Shown: piece by piece, positions 8,816 through 22,992 of the stretch
How positions within the stretch are numbered: the first letter of the stretch is position 1
How the letters are laid out: the number at the start of each line of letters is the position of its first letter
NCBI GenBank assembly: GCA_033812595.1
Contig: JAPXTJ010000003.1
Span: forward strand, 1 to 53,197
Length of the DNA stretch: 53,197 nt
Source: JADLGF01 sp020849415
GTDB taxonomy: Bacteria; Chloroflexota; Chloroflexia; Thermomicrobiales; UBA6265
Reading direction: 5' to 3'
Made by a program: the position numbers and the translations under genes
Notes under the pieces: generated by a model
Seen by the model: only the letters and a program-made list of their open reading frames with translations
What the model was told of the DNA's origin: nothing
Databases searched by the model: none

Positions 8816-9474
8816 CGCGATTCCCTCCATGTGACCGCCGAGACCCGTGGATCACGCGCGGCGGATACTCATCCGCCGGAGTGGCGAGCGCGCGCCGGAA
8901 TCGGCGTCCGCTCGCTCACCCGGACATGCCGGTTGGCTAAACCGGCTCTGGATATCCACCTGCGACAGAGCAATGCTTCGCCAACGAACGCTCGCGGAGC
9001 CATCCTCTCCACGGGTTCGCACCATCCGGCGTATCAAAGCTCGATGTCGGCAGGTGTCTGCCCAGGCGGGCTCACCGGATATGGCTGATGAATTCAGCAC
9101 GACGTCGGGGGCAGCGCGGCCGGCAGGAGAGCGGATCGGGGGTCACGCTCAGATCGGGGGTCCGGTCGCGCTCGACGTACTCAGGTGCGGGGAATCCCAC
9201 CAGCAGCCAGTGAACGTTGAGCACCGCCACTAAGCTAACAGTGGCAAAAAGTCCGGACAAGATGAACGTACACCTCACTTCCGGAGGCATTGCCCGGCAA
9301 ATCGCCTAATCTGCGGATAAGAAGTGTACGGACACACGAACCGCGCTTGGGCGCGGGTTCCGGGTTCCGGGTTCCGGGTTCCGGGTTCCGCAACCGTCCG
9401 TTACCCGGCCTGTTGATTTGCCCGCCGCTCTCCTTCACTATGGTGAAGTGAAACCACCGGAGGGAGAGACATTC
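8816..9474. other. 659-bp intergenic region
   Basis: Divergent spacer between the M23 gene and a small secreted-protein gene. It contains a small GCCACT/AGTGGC hairpin (9226-9245) and the heptamer array at 9355-9389. No ORF with a convincing ribosome-binding site is seen and I could not define promoters with confidence. Confidence 0.5.
9355..9389 (+). repeat. (GGGTTCC)5 heptamer array
   Basis: Five perfect units, same orientation as the long array at 3343. A short upstream inverted segment (GAACC-GCGC at about 9339-9347) can pair with GCGCGGGTTC entering the array. Confidence 0.95.
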
Positions 9475-10026
9475 ATGCGCCGTCGAATCGGACTCCTGGC
9501 GATCCTGGTCTTCTGCCTTATGTCGCTGCTCACCGCCAGCGCGAATGCCCAGCCGGTCGAGCCCGAAACCTGGGAAGCCGAGTCCTTCCCGGTGTCGGTG
9601 ACCTACGACCGCGCCCTCTGGGGTGGCCGCTCGACATCCAGCTTCGAAGGCAACGAGCGGATGCAGATCACCGCCCGCGCCACCGTCTTCACCCTGCAGC
9701 TGTTCGAACGGGAGGGGATGGACGCGGCGGCGTGTCTGGAGGGGTATCTCGACTCGATCGCCAGGGTCGACGGCGTGTCGGACTTTGCCGAGGATGAAGA
9801 GCGTGATTATCCGGACGGCATCCGCGGCGCCGAAGACATCCTGGTCAGCTACGACTTCCTCTGGCCGGGCCGGAGCGAGGCGGTCGGCATGGTCCAGTAC
9901 CTGACCTGCCAGGAAATCGAGCCGGGCCGCCTGATGCTGATCGGGGTGGAAACGCGCGCCGGCATCTACGACGAGGAGATCGAGATCATCGACGGCATCC
10001 TCTCGGGCGTCACAGTCGACGCCTGA
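9475..10026 (+). CDS. Secreted protein of unknown function
   Basis: 183-aa protein with a clear Sec signal peptide: MRRR, the hydrophobic stretch IGLLAILVFCLMSLLTA, and an SPase I site near ASANAQ. The mature part is acidic, starts with PVEPETWEAESFPVSV, and carries two cysteines (in AAACLEGYL and YLTCQEIE) that could form a disulfide. No family is recognised. ATG 9475 is preferred to an upstream in-frame ATG because GGAGGGAGAG precedes it. It is followed by tig after about 195 bp, probably a separate unit. Confidence 0.7.
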   Translation: MRRRIGLLAILVFCLMSLLTASANAQPVEPETWEAESFPVSVTYDRALWGGRSTSSFEGNERMQITARATVFTLQLFEREGMDAAACLEGYLDSIARVDGVSDFAEDEERDYPDGIRGAEDILVSYDFLWPGRSEAVGMVQYLTCQEIEPGRLMLIGVETRAGIYDEEIEIIDGILSGVTVDA

Positions 10027-10138
10027 CCGAACCGATCGACTGATTCAACAGTGGTAGAATGCGGTGTTCCTGAAACGGGGCGGATGCCCACGTTTCAGTA
10101 TGCCCTTGCGGCAAAAGGCCCGCCGGACTTCCGTGGGC

Positions 10139-10159
10139 GCCGCCTCGCGTCGAGGCGGC
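10139..10159 (+). promoter_or_regulatory. Hairpin in the tig leader
   Basis: GCCGCCTCG pairs with CGAGGCGGC around a 3-nt loop, about 60 bp before the GTG start of tig. It may act in attenuation or mRNA stability. A TAGAAT -10-like box lies at 10055-10060 without a good -35. Confidence 0.4.
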
Positions 10160-10221
10160 ACGTTTGAGCGCCTTGCCAGTTGGCATGTTCGGCGCGTGAT
10201 GAAGAAGGGACGCAAGCCAGC

Positions 10222-11826
10222 GTGAAACTGACCGTCGAAAAACTGCCCGAAAGCCAGGTCCTCCTCGACATCGTCGCGGACGAGCAGGAAGTCAACGAGG
10301 CTACGACCAAGGCGTTCCGCCAGGTGGCCCGAACCATTCGCATCCCCGGCTTCCGCCCGGGCAAGGCGCCGCGCCACATCATCGATCGCATGTACGGCCC
10401 CGGCGTCTACGAGGAAGAGGCGCACCGGATCGTGATCGATCGCCTGTACCGCGATGCGGTCAAGCAGGAAGAGATCATCGTCGTCGGCCAGCCGTCGGTG
10501 GAAATCACCGAGGTCGAGCCCCTCTCCTTCAAGATCACCGTGCCGGTCTTTCCGAGCATCGAGCCGGGCGATTACGCCTCGGTCCGGATCGAGCCGCGCG
10601 ACGCCGCGATCGCCGAGGACGAAATCGACGAGACGATCGAGCAGCTGCGCAACAACCGTGGCGAGTGGATCGCCGTCGAGGATGAGGCGGCCAACCCGGC
10701 CGATGGCGATCGCGTCAGCCTCAACATCGAAACCACGCTTGACGGCGAGGAATTCGAAAAGCCGGCCGAGAACGCGGAATTCATCCTCGGCACCTCGCCC
10801 CTCTTCCCGGAACTCGTCACCCTGATCAACGGGATGAAGACCGGCGAGACCAGCGAAACCGAGATCAGCTTCGCCGAGGATTCGGAAGAGGTTGATGAGC
10901 GCCTGAAGGGCAAGACCCTTCATTACAAGATCACCCTCAACAAGCTCGAGAACCGCAAGCGGCCGGAACTCGACGCTGAATTCGCCCAGGCGGCGGCGCA
11001 GGTCGATAGCGTCGAGGCGCTGCGCGAGGAGGTCCGCAAGGATCTTCACCGCGAAAAGACCCAGCAGAGCCGCAACGAGGCGATCAACGAGATCTACGAC
11101 AAGATCGCCGATGGCGCCACGCTCGAAATCCCGGGCGTGATGATCGACGAGGCGGTTCAGGAAGAGATCAAGCAGGTCGAGCAGCGCTTCGCCCAGCAGG
11201 GGATGCCGCTCGACATGTACCTCCAGTTCCAGGGCCAGACGCGTGACACCTACGCGGACGAAATCCGCGCCGGGGTCGAGCGCCGCATGCGCCGCTCACT
11301 GGTGCTGGGCGTGGTCGCCGAGCGTGAGGGCATCGTGATCGACGATGAGGCGATCGAGGCCGAGATCGCCAGCCAGACCGCCTCGGTGCCGAACGCCGAC
11401 GCGCTGCGCGATCTCTACAGCAAGGAAGGCTACTTCCGGCAGCTGCTCAAGGATGATCTCTACAACCGCAAGCTCTCCGCCCGCCTGATCGAGATCGCCA
11501 CCGAGGGTGGCGAGGCGGTCACCAACGGCTGGGTCGAGCCGATCGAGACCGAGGAAGCGGCGGCCGAGAGCTCGCCCGCCATGGGCATCGCCGCCGCGCC
11601 GGCCGGTGATCTGCCGCACGGCGCCGTCGCCGGCGGCGGCGAACACGATTGCCCGGAGGGCTTCCCGATCAAGGGCAACGCCTCCTCGATGATTTACCAC
11701 GTGCCGGGTTCCGGCTCGTACGAGCGCACCATCCCCGAGATGTGCTTCGCCACCGAAGAGGATGCGATCGCCGCGGGTTACCGGGCCAGCAAGAGCAGCG
11801 TGAAATCGGGCGAGAGCGACGAGTAA
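10222..11826 (+). CDS. tig: Trigger factor with extra C-terminal domain
   Basis: Ribosome-associated peptidyl-prolyl isomerase and chaperone. The N-terminal ribosome-binding motif GFRPGKAP is present, followed by an FKBP-type domain (NPADGDRVSLNIETTL to KITLNKLENRK) and the helical chaperone domain. At 534 aa it is longer than the usual 430-450. The last roughly 60 residues add CPEGFPIKGNASSMIYH, then VPGSGSYERT and CFATEEDAIAAGYRASK, separated by a Glu/Ala linker. This tail looks like the small Cys-containing 'sunset'-type domain seen on unrelated proteins; that assignment is inferred. GTG 10222 fits the start of the family; an upstream in-frame ATG adds 14 unrelated residues. It heads the tig-clpP-clpX cluster. 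Confidence 0.92.
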   Translation: MKLTVEKLPESQVLLDIVADEQEVNEATTKAFRQVARTIRIPGFRPGKAPRHIIDRMYGPGVYEEEAHRIVIDRLYRDAVKQEEIIVVGQPSVEITEVEPLSFKITVPVFPSIEPGDYASVRIEPRDAAIAEDEIDETIEQLRNNRGEWIAVEDEAANPADGDRVSLNIETTLDGEEFEKPAENAEFILGTSPLFPELVTLINGMKTGETSETEISFAEDSEEVDERLKGKTLHYKITLNKLENRKRPELDAEFAQAAAQVDSVEALREEVRKDLHREKTQQSRNEAINEIYDKIADGATLEIPGVMIDEAVQEEIKQVEQRFAQQGMPLDMYLQFQGQTRDTYADEIRAGVERRMRRSLVLGVVAEREGIVIDDEAIEAEIASQTASVPNADALRDLYSKEGYFRQLLKDDLYNRKLSARLIEIATEGGEAVTNGWVEPIETEEAAAESSPAMGIAAAPAGDLPHGAVAGGGEHDCPEGFPIKGNASSMIYHVPGSGSYERTIPEMCFATEEDAIAAGYRASKSSVKSGESDE

Positions 11827-11857
11827 TCCCGCCGCTTCTGATCGAGACTGATCCAAT

Positions 11858-11891
11858 CACGAACCGGGAGCCATGCGGCTCCCGGTTCGTG
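11858..11891 (+). terminator. 15-bp perfect hairpin after tig
   Basis: CACGAACCGGGAGCC (11858-11872), loop ATGC, perfect complement (11877-11891). No U-tract follows. It separates tig from clpP. The remaining roughly 290 bp to clpP contain a TAGAAT -10-like box at about 12071 and no gene. Confidence 0.6.
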
Positions 11892-12177
11892 CGCTGAATG
11901 GCGGAAAAACATCAACGCGGCGTTAAGCCGCTGCAAGCCGCAAATGACCGCGTTCGTTCGCCGGGCAACCAGGTTTTCAGCCCTCCCGCTTCGTCGCATC
12001 GAACACCTTTTTGCGCAGTCACCGGCGAGAAACCGGGCGAAAATCCCGGCAATCCGCCACGTCCGGCGTTAGAATGAACCCAGCGCGCTTCGAGTTCCGG
12101 AAGCTGGCAAAGGGATGGCTTCCCGGTGGGCCAGTCCGGCGGAGCGCAGTGGAACACAACAGAGGAATCAACCAATC

Positions 12178-12810
12178 ATGACGATCCCGCAGATAGAAAA
12201 TCTCGTTCCGATGGTGGTGGAAAGCTCGAACCGCGGTGAGCGCGCGTTCGACATCTACTCCCGCCTCCTGAAGGACCGGATCATCTTCCTCGGCACGCCG
12301 GTGGAAGACCAGATGGCGAACCTGATCATCGCCCAGCTCCTCTACCTGGAGCACGAGAATCCCGAAGCCGATATCAAGCTCTACATCAACTCGCCGGGCG
12401 GCGTGGTCTATTCCGGACTCGCCATCTACGACACGATGCAGATGATCAAGCCCGATGTCGCCACCTTCTGCATGGGCATGGGCGCCAGCATGGCGGCCGT
12501 GCTGCTGGCGGGTGGAGCGCAGGGCAAACGGTACGCGCTGCCGAACGCGCGCATCATGATCCACCAGGGCTCGGCCGGCTTCCGCGGCAACGTGCCGGAC
12601 ATCGAGGTCGCGGCCCGCGAAACCCTCAACCTCACCACCAAACTGACGCAAATTCTCGCCGATCACGCCGGCCAGCCGTTTGATAAAGTGAAGCGCGATA
12701 CCGAACGCGATTACTACATGACGGCGGCGGAGGCGAAGGACTACGGCCTGATCGACGAAGTGCTCGAACCGGCCAAACCGATCGCGGCGCCGGCGGCCTC
12801 CGGGGAGTGA
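12178..12810 (+). CDS. clpP: ATP-dependent Clp protease proteolytic subunit
   Basis: Serine protease subunit that forms the tetradecameric chamber fed by ClpX. Length is 210 aa, normal for ClpP. The catalytic triad is visible: Ser in GMGASMAAVLL, His in IMIHQGSAG and Asp in KRDTERDYYM. The oligomer-forming segment INSPGGVVYSGLAIYDTM is conserved. ATG 12178 is preceded by AGAGGAA; the frame is open upstream but lacks a start with a ribosome-binding site. clpX follows 72 bp downstream on the same strand, the classical arrangement, with tig upstream. Confidence 0.97.
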   Translation: MTIPQIENLVPMVVESSNRGERAFDIYSRLLKDRIIFLGTPVEDQMANLIIAQLLYLEHENPEADIKLYINSPGGVVYSGLAIYDTMQMIKPDVATFCMGMGASMAAVLLAGGAQGKRYALPNARIMIHQGSAGFRGNVPDIEVAARETLNLTTKLTQILADHAGQPFDKVKRDTERDYYMTAAEAKDYGLIDEVLEPAKPIAAPAASGE

Positions 12811-12882
12811 CATTCGCGGGCGCGCGGCCGGGGCTCCACGGCCGATGCTTCGCCCGCGTAACCGGTGATCGGGAGCGGATTC

Positions 12883-14151
<1,269 letters not shown>

Positions 14152-14176
14152 CGGCGGAAATCAACCAAAACGAACA

Positions 14177-14210
14177 GGGCGCCGGAATAATCCGGCGCCC
14201 TTGGTGTTTT
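14177..14210 (+). terminator. Terminator of clpX
   Basis: GGGCGCCGG (14177-14185) pairs with CCGGCGCCC (14192-14200), followed by TTGGTGTTTT. The upstream flank GGAAATCAACCAAAA gives the minus strand a U-rich tail as well, so it may also stop transcription coming from the DinB-like gene. Confidence 0.85.
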
Positions 14211-14324
14211 AACCCTCACCCCCGGCCCCTCTTCCGTTGCGACGGTCGAGGGGCTTTTTGTGGCTCTGGTTCGCATCATCTCCCCTCTCCTGCCGCAGCG
14301 GGAGAGGGGCCGGGGGTGAGGGTT
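14211..14324. repeat. REP-like palindromic element, copy A
   Basis: 114 bp bounded by a perfect 21-bp inverted repeat (14211-14231 and 14304-14324) starting AACCCTCACCCCC. Inside are two hairpins of the form CCCCTC...GAGGGG. It shares layout and most sequence with 25293-25401. It sits between the convergent clpX and DinB-like genes and reaches to the latter's stop codon. Confidence 0.85.
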
Positions 14325-14325
14325 T

Positions 14326-14802
14326 TTATCCCCGGCGATCCCGAATGACGCCGATGCCGGTGCGGATTTCGCCGAGGTGGTAGGTGGTGTGGCCGATCAG
14401 CGCGATCGCACCGCCGATGTAGTTCTCGTCCCAGCCATCGAAGCGATCGACGAACGCGCGCACCTGCGCGAGATCACCCTTGACCCGCTCGATCAACGCC
14501 GCCCACTCGTCATCGGTGACGGTGGTGACATCGGTCCACGACGCCGCCCAATCGACCTGCGCGCCCGGACCCTGTGCGATCGCCTCGATGTAGACCGCCA
14601 GGTGATTCACCTGCGCGGCCAGGCTCGCCGTTTGCGAAGAGACGCGCTCGGAAGCCTCGGCGGCGGTAACGCCGGCCAGTGTCGGCAACAGTTGTTCGCC
14701 GCCGTCGAAGATGAAGCCGTGGGATTCATCGAAGACTTCTGCGAGGATCGTCTTGAACGCGGACCGAAAAGTTGATACTGGAATCGTCGGTTCGTTGGTC
14801 AT
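14326..14802 (-). CDS. DinB-like superfamily protein
   Basis: 158-aa four-helix-bundle protein of the DinB/YfiT type, a family of metal-dependent small-thiol transferases and related proteins. Candidate metal-binding histidines lie in QVNHLAVYIEA and in GHTTYHLGEIRTG near the C-terminus; the latter motif is typical of the superfamily. GGAGG precedes the ATG. It stands alone, convergent to clpX. The substrate cannot be inferred. Confidence 0.75.
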   Translation of the reverse strand: MTNEPTIPVSTFRSAFKTILAEVFDESHGFIFDGGEQLLPTLAGVTAAEASERVSSQTASLAAQVNHLAVYIEAIAQGPGAQVDWAASWTDVTTVTDDEWAALIERVKGDLAQVRAFVDRFDGWDENYIGGAIALIGHTTYHLGEIRTGIGVIRDRRG

Positions 14803-15062
14803 CGTCGCCTCCGTTGCGGTCAGTACGCTGCGGTCATTCCCGTGCCCGGCCCGGTGGCTGCCTCGCCCCGGCGCATCGGCGCTTCTCCAGTGAAACGCCC
14901 ATCCCCTCGCGCCGTCAGATCCGTTCGTCGCCGGGTCACGTCCTCAGCAGAAACACGATACCAGCCAAACTCGCCAGATCATGTCAGGTATATGCCGATC
15001 GTCGTACATTCGTTCTGAATTCGAGGACCGGCGGCAGTACAGACTCGTTTCCCGACCACCAG

Positions 15063-15178
15063 ACCCGTCATTCCGAGGGATCGAGGAATCCGACGCGGAG
15101 CGGCTTTCCGCCTGGACACGGTTCGGTTACGCAGGGCCGCTTCGCGTCGAACCCTTCCCTTCGGTCAGGGTGACGGGT
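15063..15178. repeat. Possible palindrome-bounded element in a 477-bp intergenic region
   Basis: The gene-free stretch 14803-15279 contains ACCCGTCA (15063-15070) and its inverse TGACGGGT (15171-15178), enclosing GC-rich sequence with TTCCGAGG- and CTTCGGTCAGGG-like segments. The form resembles miniature repeats, but only one copy is in the window, so this is weak. Confidence 0.3.
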
Positions 15179-15228
15179 TTGTTCAGGGTGGAATGGCGAC
15201 AACCCGAGTAACCGACGCCCTAAACGCA

Positions 15229-15265
15229 ACCGCCCCCGGCGTTCGGGTGAACGGCCGGGGGCGGT
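15229..15265 (-). terminator. Hairpin terminator of the propeller gene
   Basis: ACCGCCCCCGGC (15229-15240) pairs with GCCGGGGGCGGT (15254-15265), with an inner CGTTC/GAACG pairing. It lies 14 bp beyond the stop codon of the minus-strand gene. Only a short U-run (GTTT) follows. Confidence 0.65.
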
Positions 15266-15279
15266 GGTGAAGGCGAAAC

Positions 15280-16284
15280 CTAGATGTCGGGAGTGGCTTC
15301 CGGGGTGGCGCCACCGACCGCCGGCAGCGGCGGCAGCTGGATCAGGCTGACGTTGAACGGCAGCACCGGCGTTTCCCCGGCGTCGAACTGCGAGTTCACC
15401 ACCAGCGCCTGGCTGCTGTCGACCAGCGCCAACGTGGTCGGGAACTGGAAGCTGGCATCGGTGAAGGCGTCGATCTGCGTCGCCATCGTCGTGGCGGCGT
15501 CGAGTTCGAAGCGGGCGATCTCCGCGTTCGCATTCCGCAGTACGTAGAGGATCGAGCCGTCGAGGGCCAGGCCGTCACCGGCGGTCGGGGCCTCGCCCTC
15601 GACCATGATCTCGGCCACCTCGCCGCTCATCAGATCGACGGTGAAGAGCTTGCCGGTCGGGGATTGCACCACGATCGCCTTGCTGCCATCGTCCGTGATC
15701 ACGATGCCGTTGGCATTGAATCCTTCGACGTACTCGAAAACGGTGCCGGAGAAATCGACGAATTGCTCGAGTTCACCTCCGATTTCGAGGTTTTCGGGGG
15801 CGATCCGGTACAGCACCGGGTTGATCGAATCGGTGATATAGGCCGCGCCATCCAGCCCGACCGCGACATCATTCAGGAAGGCTTCGGTGAAGGGAATAGT
15901 GAACTGCGCGACCGGAATGCCGCTGGTGCTGTTCACGACCGACACCTGGTTGGTCATGCCCCCGGCCACGATCAGCCGGCCGGCATCATCGAGGTCCATA
16001 CCGACCACGGAGGGGCGAGCCGGATCGGCGGCCGAGAGGATGGTGACTTCGCCGGTGGTGAGATCACCCCGGAAGATGGCGCCATCCCGCGTGCTGCCGG
16101 TGAAGAAGACGTTGGTCGCGGCGTCATACACGATGCCTTCCGGGAAAACGTTGTCCCCCGGCAGTTCGAACAGCATCGCGCCGCTCGGAACCGGCGACGC
16201 CTGCTGGGCGAGCGATCCGATCACCGCGAACTGCGAGACCGCGACGGTCGCACCGGCTCCAATGAGGAATTGTCGACGTTGCAT
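15280..16284 (-). CDS. Exported SMP-30/gluconolactonase-like beta-propeller protein
   Basis: 334-aa protein with a Tat-like N-terminus (MQRRQFLIGAGA, twin arginine followed by a hydrophobic run) and cleavage near SLAQQ. The body is a series of propeller blades with motifs such as FPEGIVYDAATNVFFTGS, VGMDLDDAGRLIVAG and LNDVAVGLDGAAYITDS, typical of SMP-30/NHL-type six-bladed propellers. The C-terminus ends in a short Thr/Pro tail. AAGGAG precedes the ATG. Whether it is an esterase/lactonase or a binding protein is unclear. Confidence 0.75.
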   Translation of the reverse strand: MQRRQFLIGAGATVAVSQFAVIGSLAQQASPVPSGAMLFELPGDNVFPEGIVYDAATNVFFTGSTRDGAIFRGDLTTGEVTILSAADPARPSVVGMDLDDAGRLIVAGGMTNQVSVVNSTSGIPVAQFTIPFTEAFLNDVAVGLDGAAYITDSINPVLYRIAPENLEIGGELEQFVDFSGTVFEYVEGFNANGIVITDDGSKAIVVQSPTGKLFTVDLMSGEVAEIMVEGEAPTAGDGLALDGSILYVLRNANAEIARFELDAATTMATQIDAFTDASFQFPTTLALVDSSQALVVNSQFDAGETPVLPFNVSLIQLPPLPAVGGATPEATPDI

Positions 16285-16490
16285 ACGGGTTCACTCCTTG
16301 TTTCTGGCCGGCCCGGTCGCCGGCCTGGTCCCATGCCCGTCCAAGCCAGACATACCTCCGGGCATTCGCCTCCAATACCCATCGGCAACCCCATCCTAGC
16401 AACCGTTCGGCGGAATCAAGGCAGTCAAGGCGACCAACATTTGTACTGATTCCATGCGCAGGCAATCCAATCGCGCGGTAACACGACGAA

Positions 16491-16511
16491 GGGCGGGTAG
16501 TGAACCCGCCC
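16491..16511 (-). terminator. Hairpin after gltB
   Basis: GGGCGGGT (16491-16498) pairs with ACCCGCCC (16504-16511) around a 5-nt loop, 35 bp past the gltB stop. The U-tract is poor. Confidence 0.5.
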
Positions 16512-16546
16512 CTCGCTCTGTGCTGATCTTGATGGCAAATGTCGCG

Positions 16547-21040
<4,494 letters not shown>

Positions 21041-21079
21041 CGGCTGCCCTTCTCAATCCTGGCGCTTTAAGACGGTGAC

Positions 21080-21103
21080 CCCGCACAAGTGACCTCGTGC
21101 GGG
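21080..21103 (-). promoter_or_regulatory. Hairpin in the gltB leader
   Basis: CCCGCAC (21080-21086) pairs with GTGCGGG (21097-21103), about 40 bp before the gltB start on the minus strand. It could modulate translation or stability. The rest of the divergent spacer to 21630 holds no convincing gene. Confidence 0.35.
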
Positions 21104-21515
21104 AGCAGCAACGCGTCGTCTCTGATCTGAATCGGGGAATCGCGCCCGGAGCCGGCCCGCTCCGCATCGACGCATTTCGCCTGGCGATTCATTGATTCGA
21201 GTGTAGGGGGCGGGTTGGCGCGCGTCCTCGGATTCATCGCTAAAGGTTCGAGCGCCCATCTTTGTGCGTGGCGACCAACCGGCGGGACAAACTGGCCAAT
21301 TGTGCGCGGAATCCACCGCAATTCGTCGGACCTATCCGGGTTTTCGCCGCGTAGTGCGCCCCGGCGAATCGTCCCGCCAATTCCGCGGCCCCAACGATCC
21401 GGAGGGATGATGACCCCGACTCGACGATATCGACGCCGTTGGTGGGAGTGGCGGGCACGGGCCGAGCGTGCCAGGTTGTCAGAAGCCGTGGCGTCAAAAC
21501 CGATCGCGGTTCGAA

Positions 21516-21546
21516 TTGGACTCCGCGCCCAATCAGGCGTTATCCT
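21516..21546 (+). promoter_or_regulatory. Possible promoter of the glutamine-synthetase-family gene
   Basis: TTGGAC (21516-21521), 18 bp, TTATCC (21540-21545), about 80 bp before the start codon. Moderate match to the sigma-70 consensus. Confidence 0.35.
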
Positions 21547-21630
21547 CAGCCAATCAACGGGCGCACCGGGATGATTCCGGGCCGGCGCACACCCTCGTCC
21601 GACGCTTCTGACGTGCAAGGAATTAAGGGA

Positions 21631-22992
21631 ATGGCCGACGACACGGCGCCTCCGATCGATGACGCCGCCGCCCGGGTGCTCGACGCCATGCGCGCCGCCG
21701 GCGCCAAGGTGATCGATCTGCAGTTCAGCGATATCACCGGCGGCGCCAAGGCGCTGACGATCCCGGTCGAACTCCTCGAAACCACCCTGCAACGCGGCTA
21801 CCGCTTCGACGGTTCGGCCCTGACCGGGCAGCGCCAGGTGGAGCTGACCCTCGCGATCGTGCCTGATCCCGCCACGCTCCTCATCTTTCCGGAGGAGGCG
21901 GGCGTGCCGCGCCGCGCCCGCATCTGCGGCATGGTGCGGCGGCTCGATGGCACCGCCTTTCCCGGCGATCCCCGCTCGGTGCTCGCCGATACCCTCGCGC
22001 AAGCGCAGTCACTCGGCTACGACTACCGGGTATCGCTGGAGATCGAGTACTACCTGCTCAGTGAGGAGGCGGCCGGACCCGGCCAGCCGTTGCAGAACCC
22101 GCTCTCCGCATCGGCGGCGGGCCGCTACTTTGACGCCGCGGACGATCGTCCGGCGCAGGTCCGGGACGAAATCCTCACCACCCTCGCCCAGATCGGGATC
22201 AAGGTCGGCGGCGCGCATCACGAAACCGGCCCCGGCCAGGAAGAGCTCGATTTCCTCGAAATGGGCGCGCTGGAGATGGCCGATCAATTGATCACCGCGC
22301 GCGAGGTGATCCGCTCCGTGGCGCGCAAGCACGGCTTCCGCGCCACCTTCATGCCGAAGCCGTACCGCAACGGCCCGGGATCGGGCGCGCACTTCTTCCA
22401 GAGCTTCGTCGATCGCGACGGCAACGATCTGCTGCGCAGTTCGCGCGGCGAGGGGCTGAGCCGGATCGGCCGTGGCATCATCGCCGGGCAGCTGGCGCAC
22501 GCCGCCGGCATGACGCTGATCCTCTGCCCGACCGTGAATTCCTACAAGCGGCTCAACGCCGGTCACCGCGCGCCGCGACACGCCACCTGGGCGCGGGTCA
22601 GCCAGGCCTCGATGATCCGGGTGCCGACGCTCTACCCCGATCAGGCGATCGAAATCGAACTCCGCTCGGCCGACGCCATGGCCAATCCCTACCTGGCGCT
22701 GGCCGTGGCGCTCGCCACCGCACTCGATGGCATCCGCCTCGGCGAGGATCCGCCCGAACCGCTCGATGAAGGGCTGGTGATCTACGACGACGAGGAATTG
22801 CAGCGGCGCGGCATTCCCAGATTGCCGGGCACGCTCGGGGACGCGCTGATCGCCTTCGCCGATGACCTCGTGGTGCAGCAGGCGCTCGGCGATGTCATCG
22901 TCGATCAACTGCTGGCCGTGAAACAGGCCGAGTGGGAAGACTACCGTCGCTACGTCAGCCCGTGGGAACTGGCGCACTATGGGGACGCCTGA
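21631..22992 (+). CDS. Glutamine synthetase family protein with altered active-site motifs
   Basis: 453-aa member of the GS catalytic family that joins ammonia or an amine to glutamate. Conserved: paired metal glutamates in SLEIEYYL, ETGPGQEELDF, PTVNSYKRLNAG, IRVPT and IEIELRSADAMANPYLA. Changed: the usual GxGxHxH motif reads GSGAHFFQS (second His replaced by Phe), and the usual NRSAxxR reads SQASMIR (the NR pair lost). Hence it may be a GS-like gamma-glutamyl ligase with a different acceptor rather than housekeeping GlnA. ATG 21631 has AAGGGA immediately upstream. The PucR-type gene overlaps its stop by 14 bp, indicating translational coupling. Confidence 0.85.
   Translation: MADDTAPPIDDAAARVLDAMRAAGAKVIDLQFSDITGGAKALTIPVELLETTLQRGYRFDGSALTGQRQVELTLAIVPDPATLLIFPEEAGVPRRARICGMVRRLDGTAFPGDPRSVLADTLAQAQSLGYDYRVSLEIEYYLLSEEAAGPGQPLQNPLSASAAGRYFDAADDRPAQVRDEILTTLAQIGIKVGGAHHETGPGQEELDFLEMGALEMADQLITAREVIRSVARKHGFRATFMPKPYRNGPGSGAHFFQSFVDRDGNDLLRSSRGEGLSRIGRGIIAGQLAHAAGMTLILCPTVNSYKRLNAGHRAPRHATWARVSQASMIRVPTLYPDQAIEIELRSADAMANPYLALAVALATALDGIRLGEDPPEPLDEGLVIYDDEELQRRGIPRLPGTLGDALIAFADDLVVQQALGDVIVDQLLAVKQAEWEDYRRYVSPWELAHYGDA

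Noticed and set aside
9072..9290. 72-codon minus-strand ORF with a hydrophobic stretch
   Set aside because: No ribosome-binding site, and the Arg/Pro-rich C-terminal half looks like random high-GC translation.
21407..21574. Arg-rich ORF of about 55 codons before the glutamine-synthetase-family gene
   Set aside because: GGAGGG overlaps too closely with the ATG, the likely promoter lies within it, and the product has no recognisable features.
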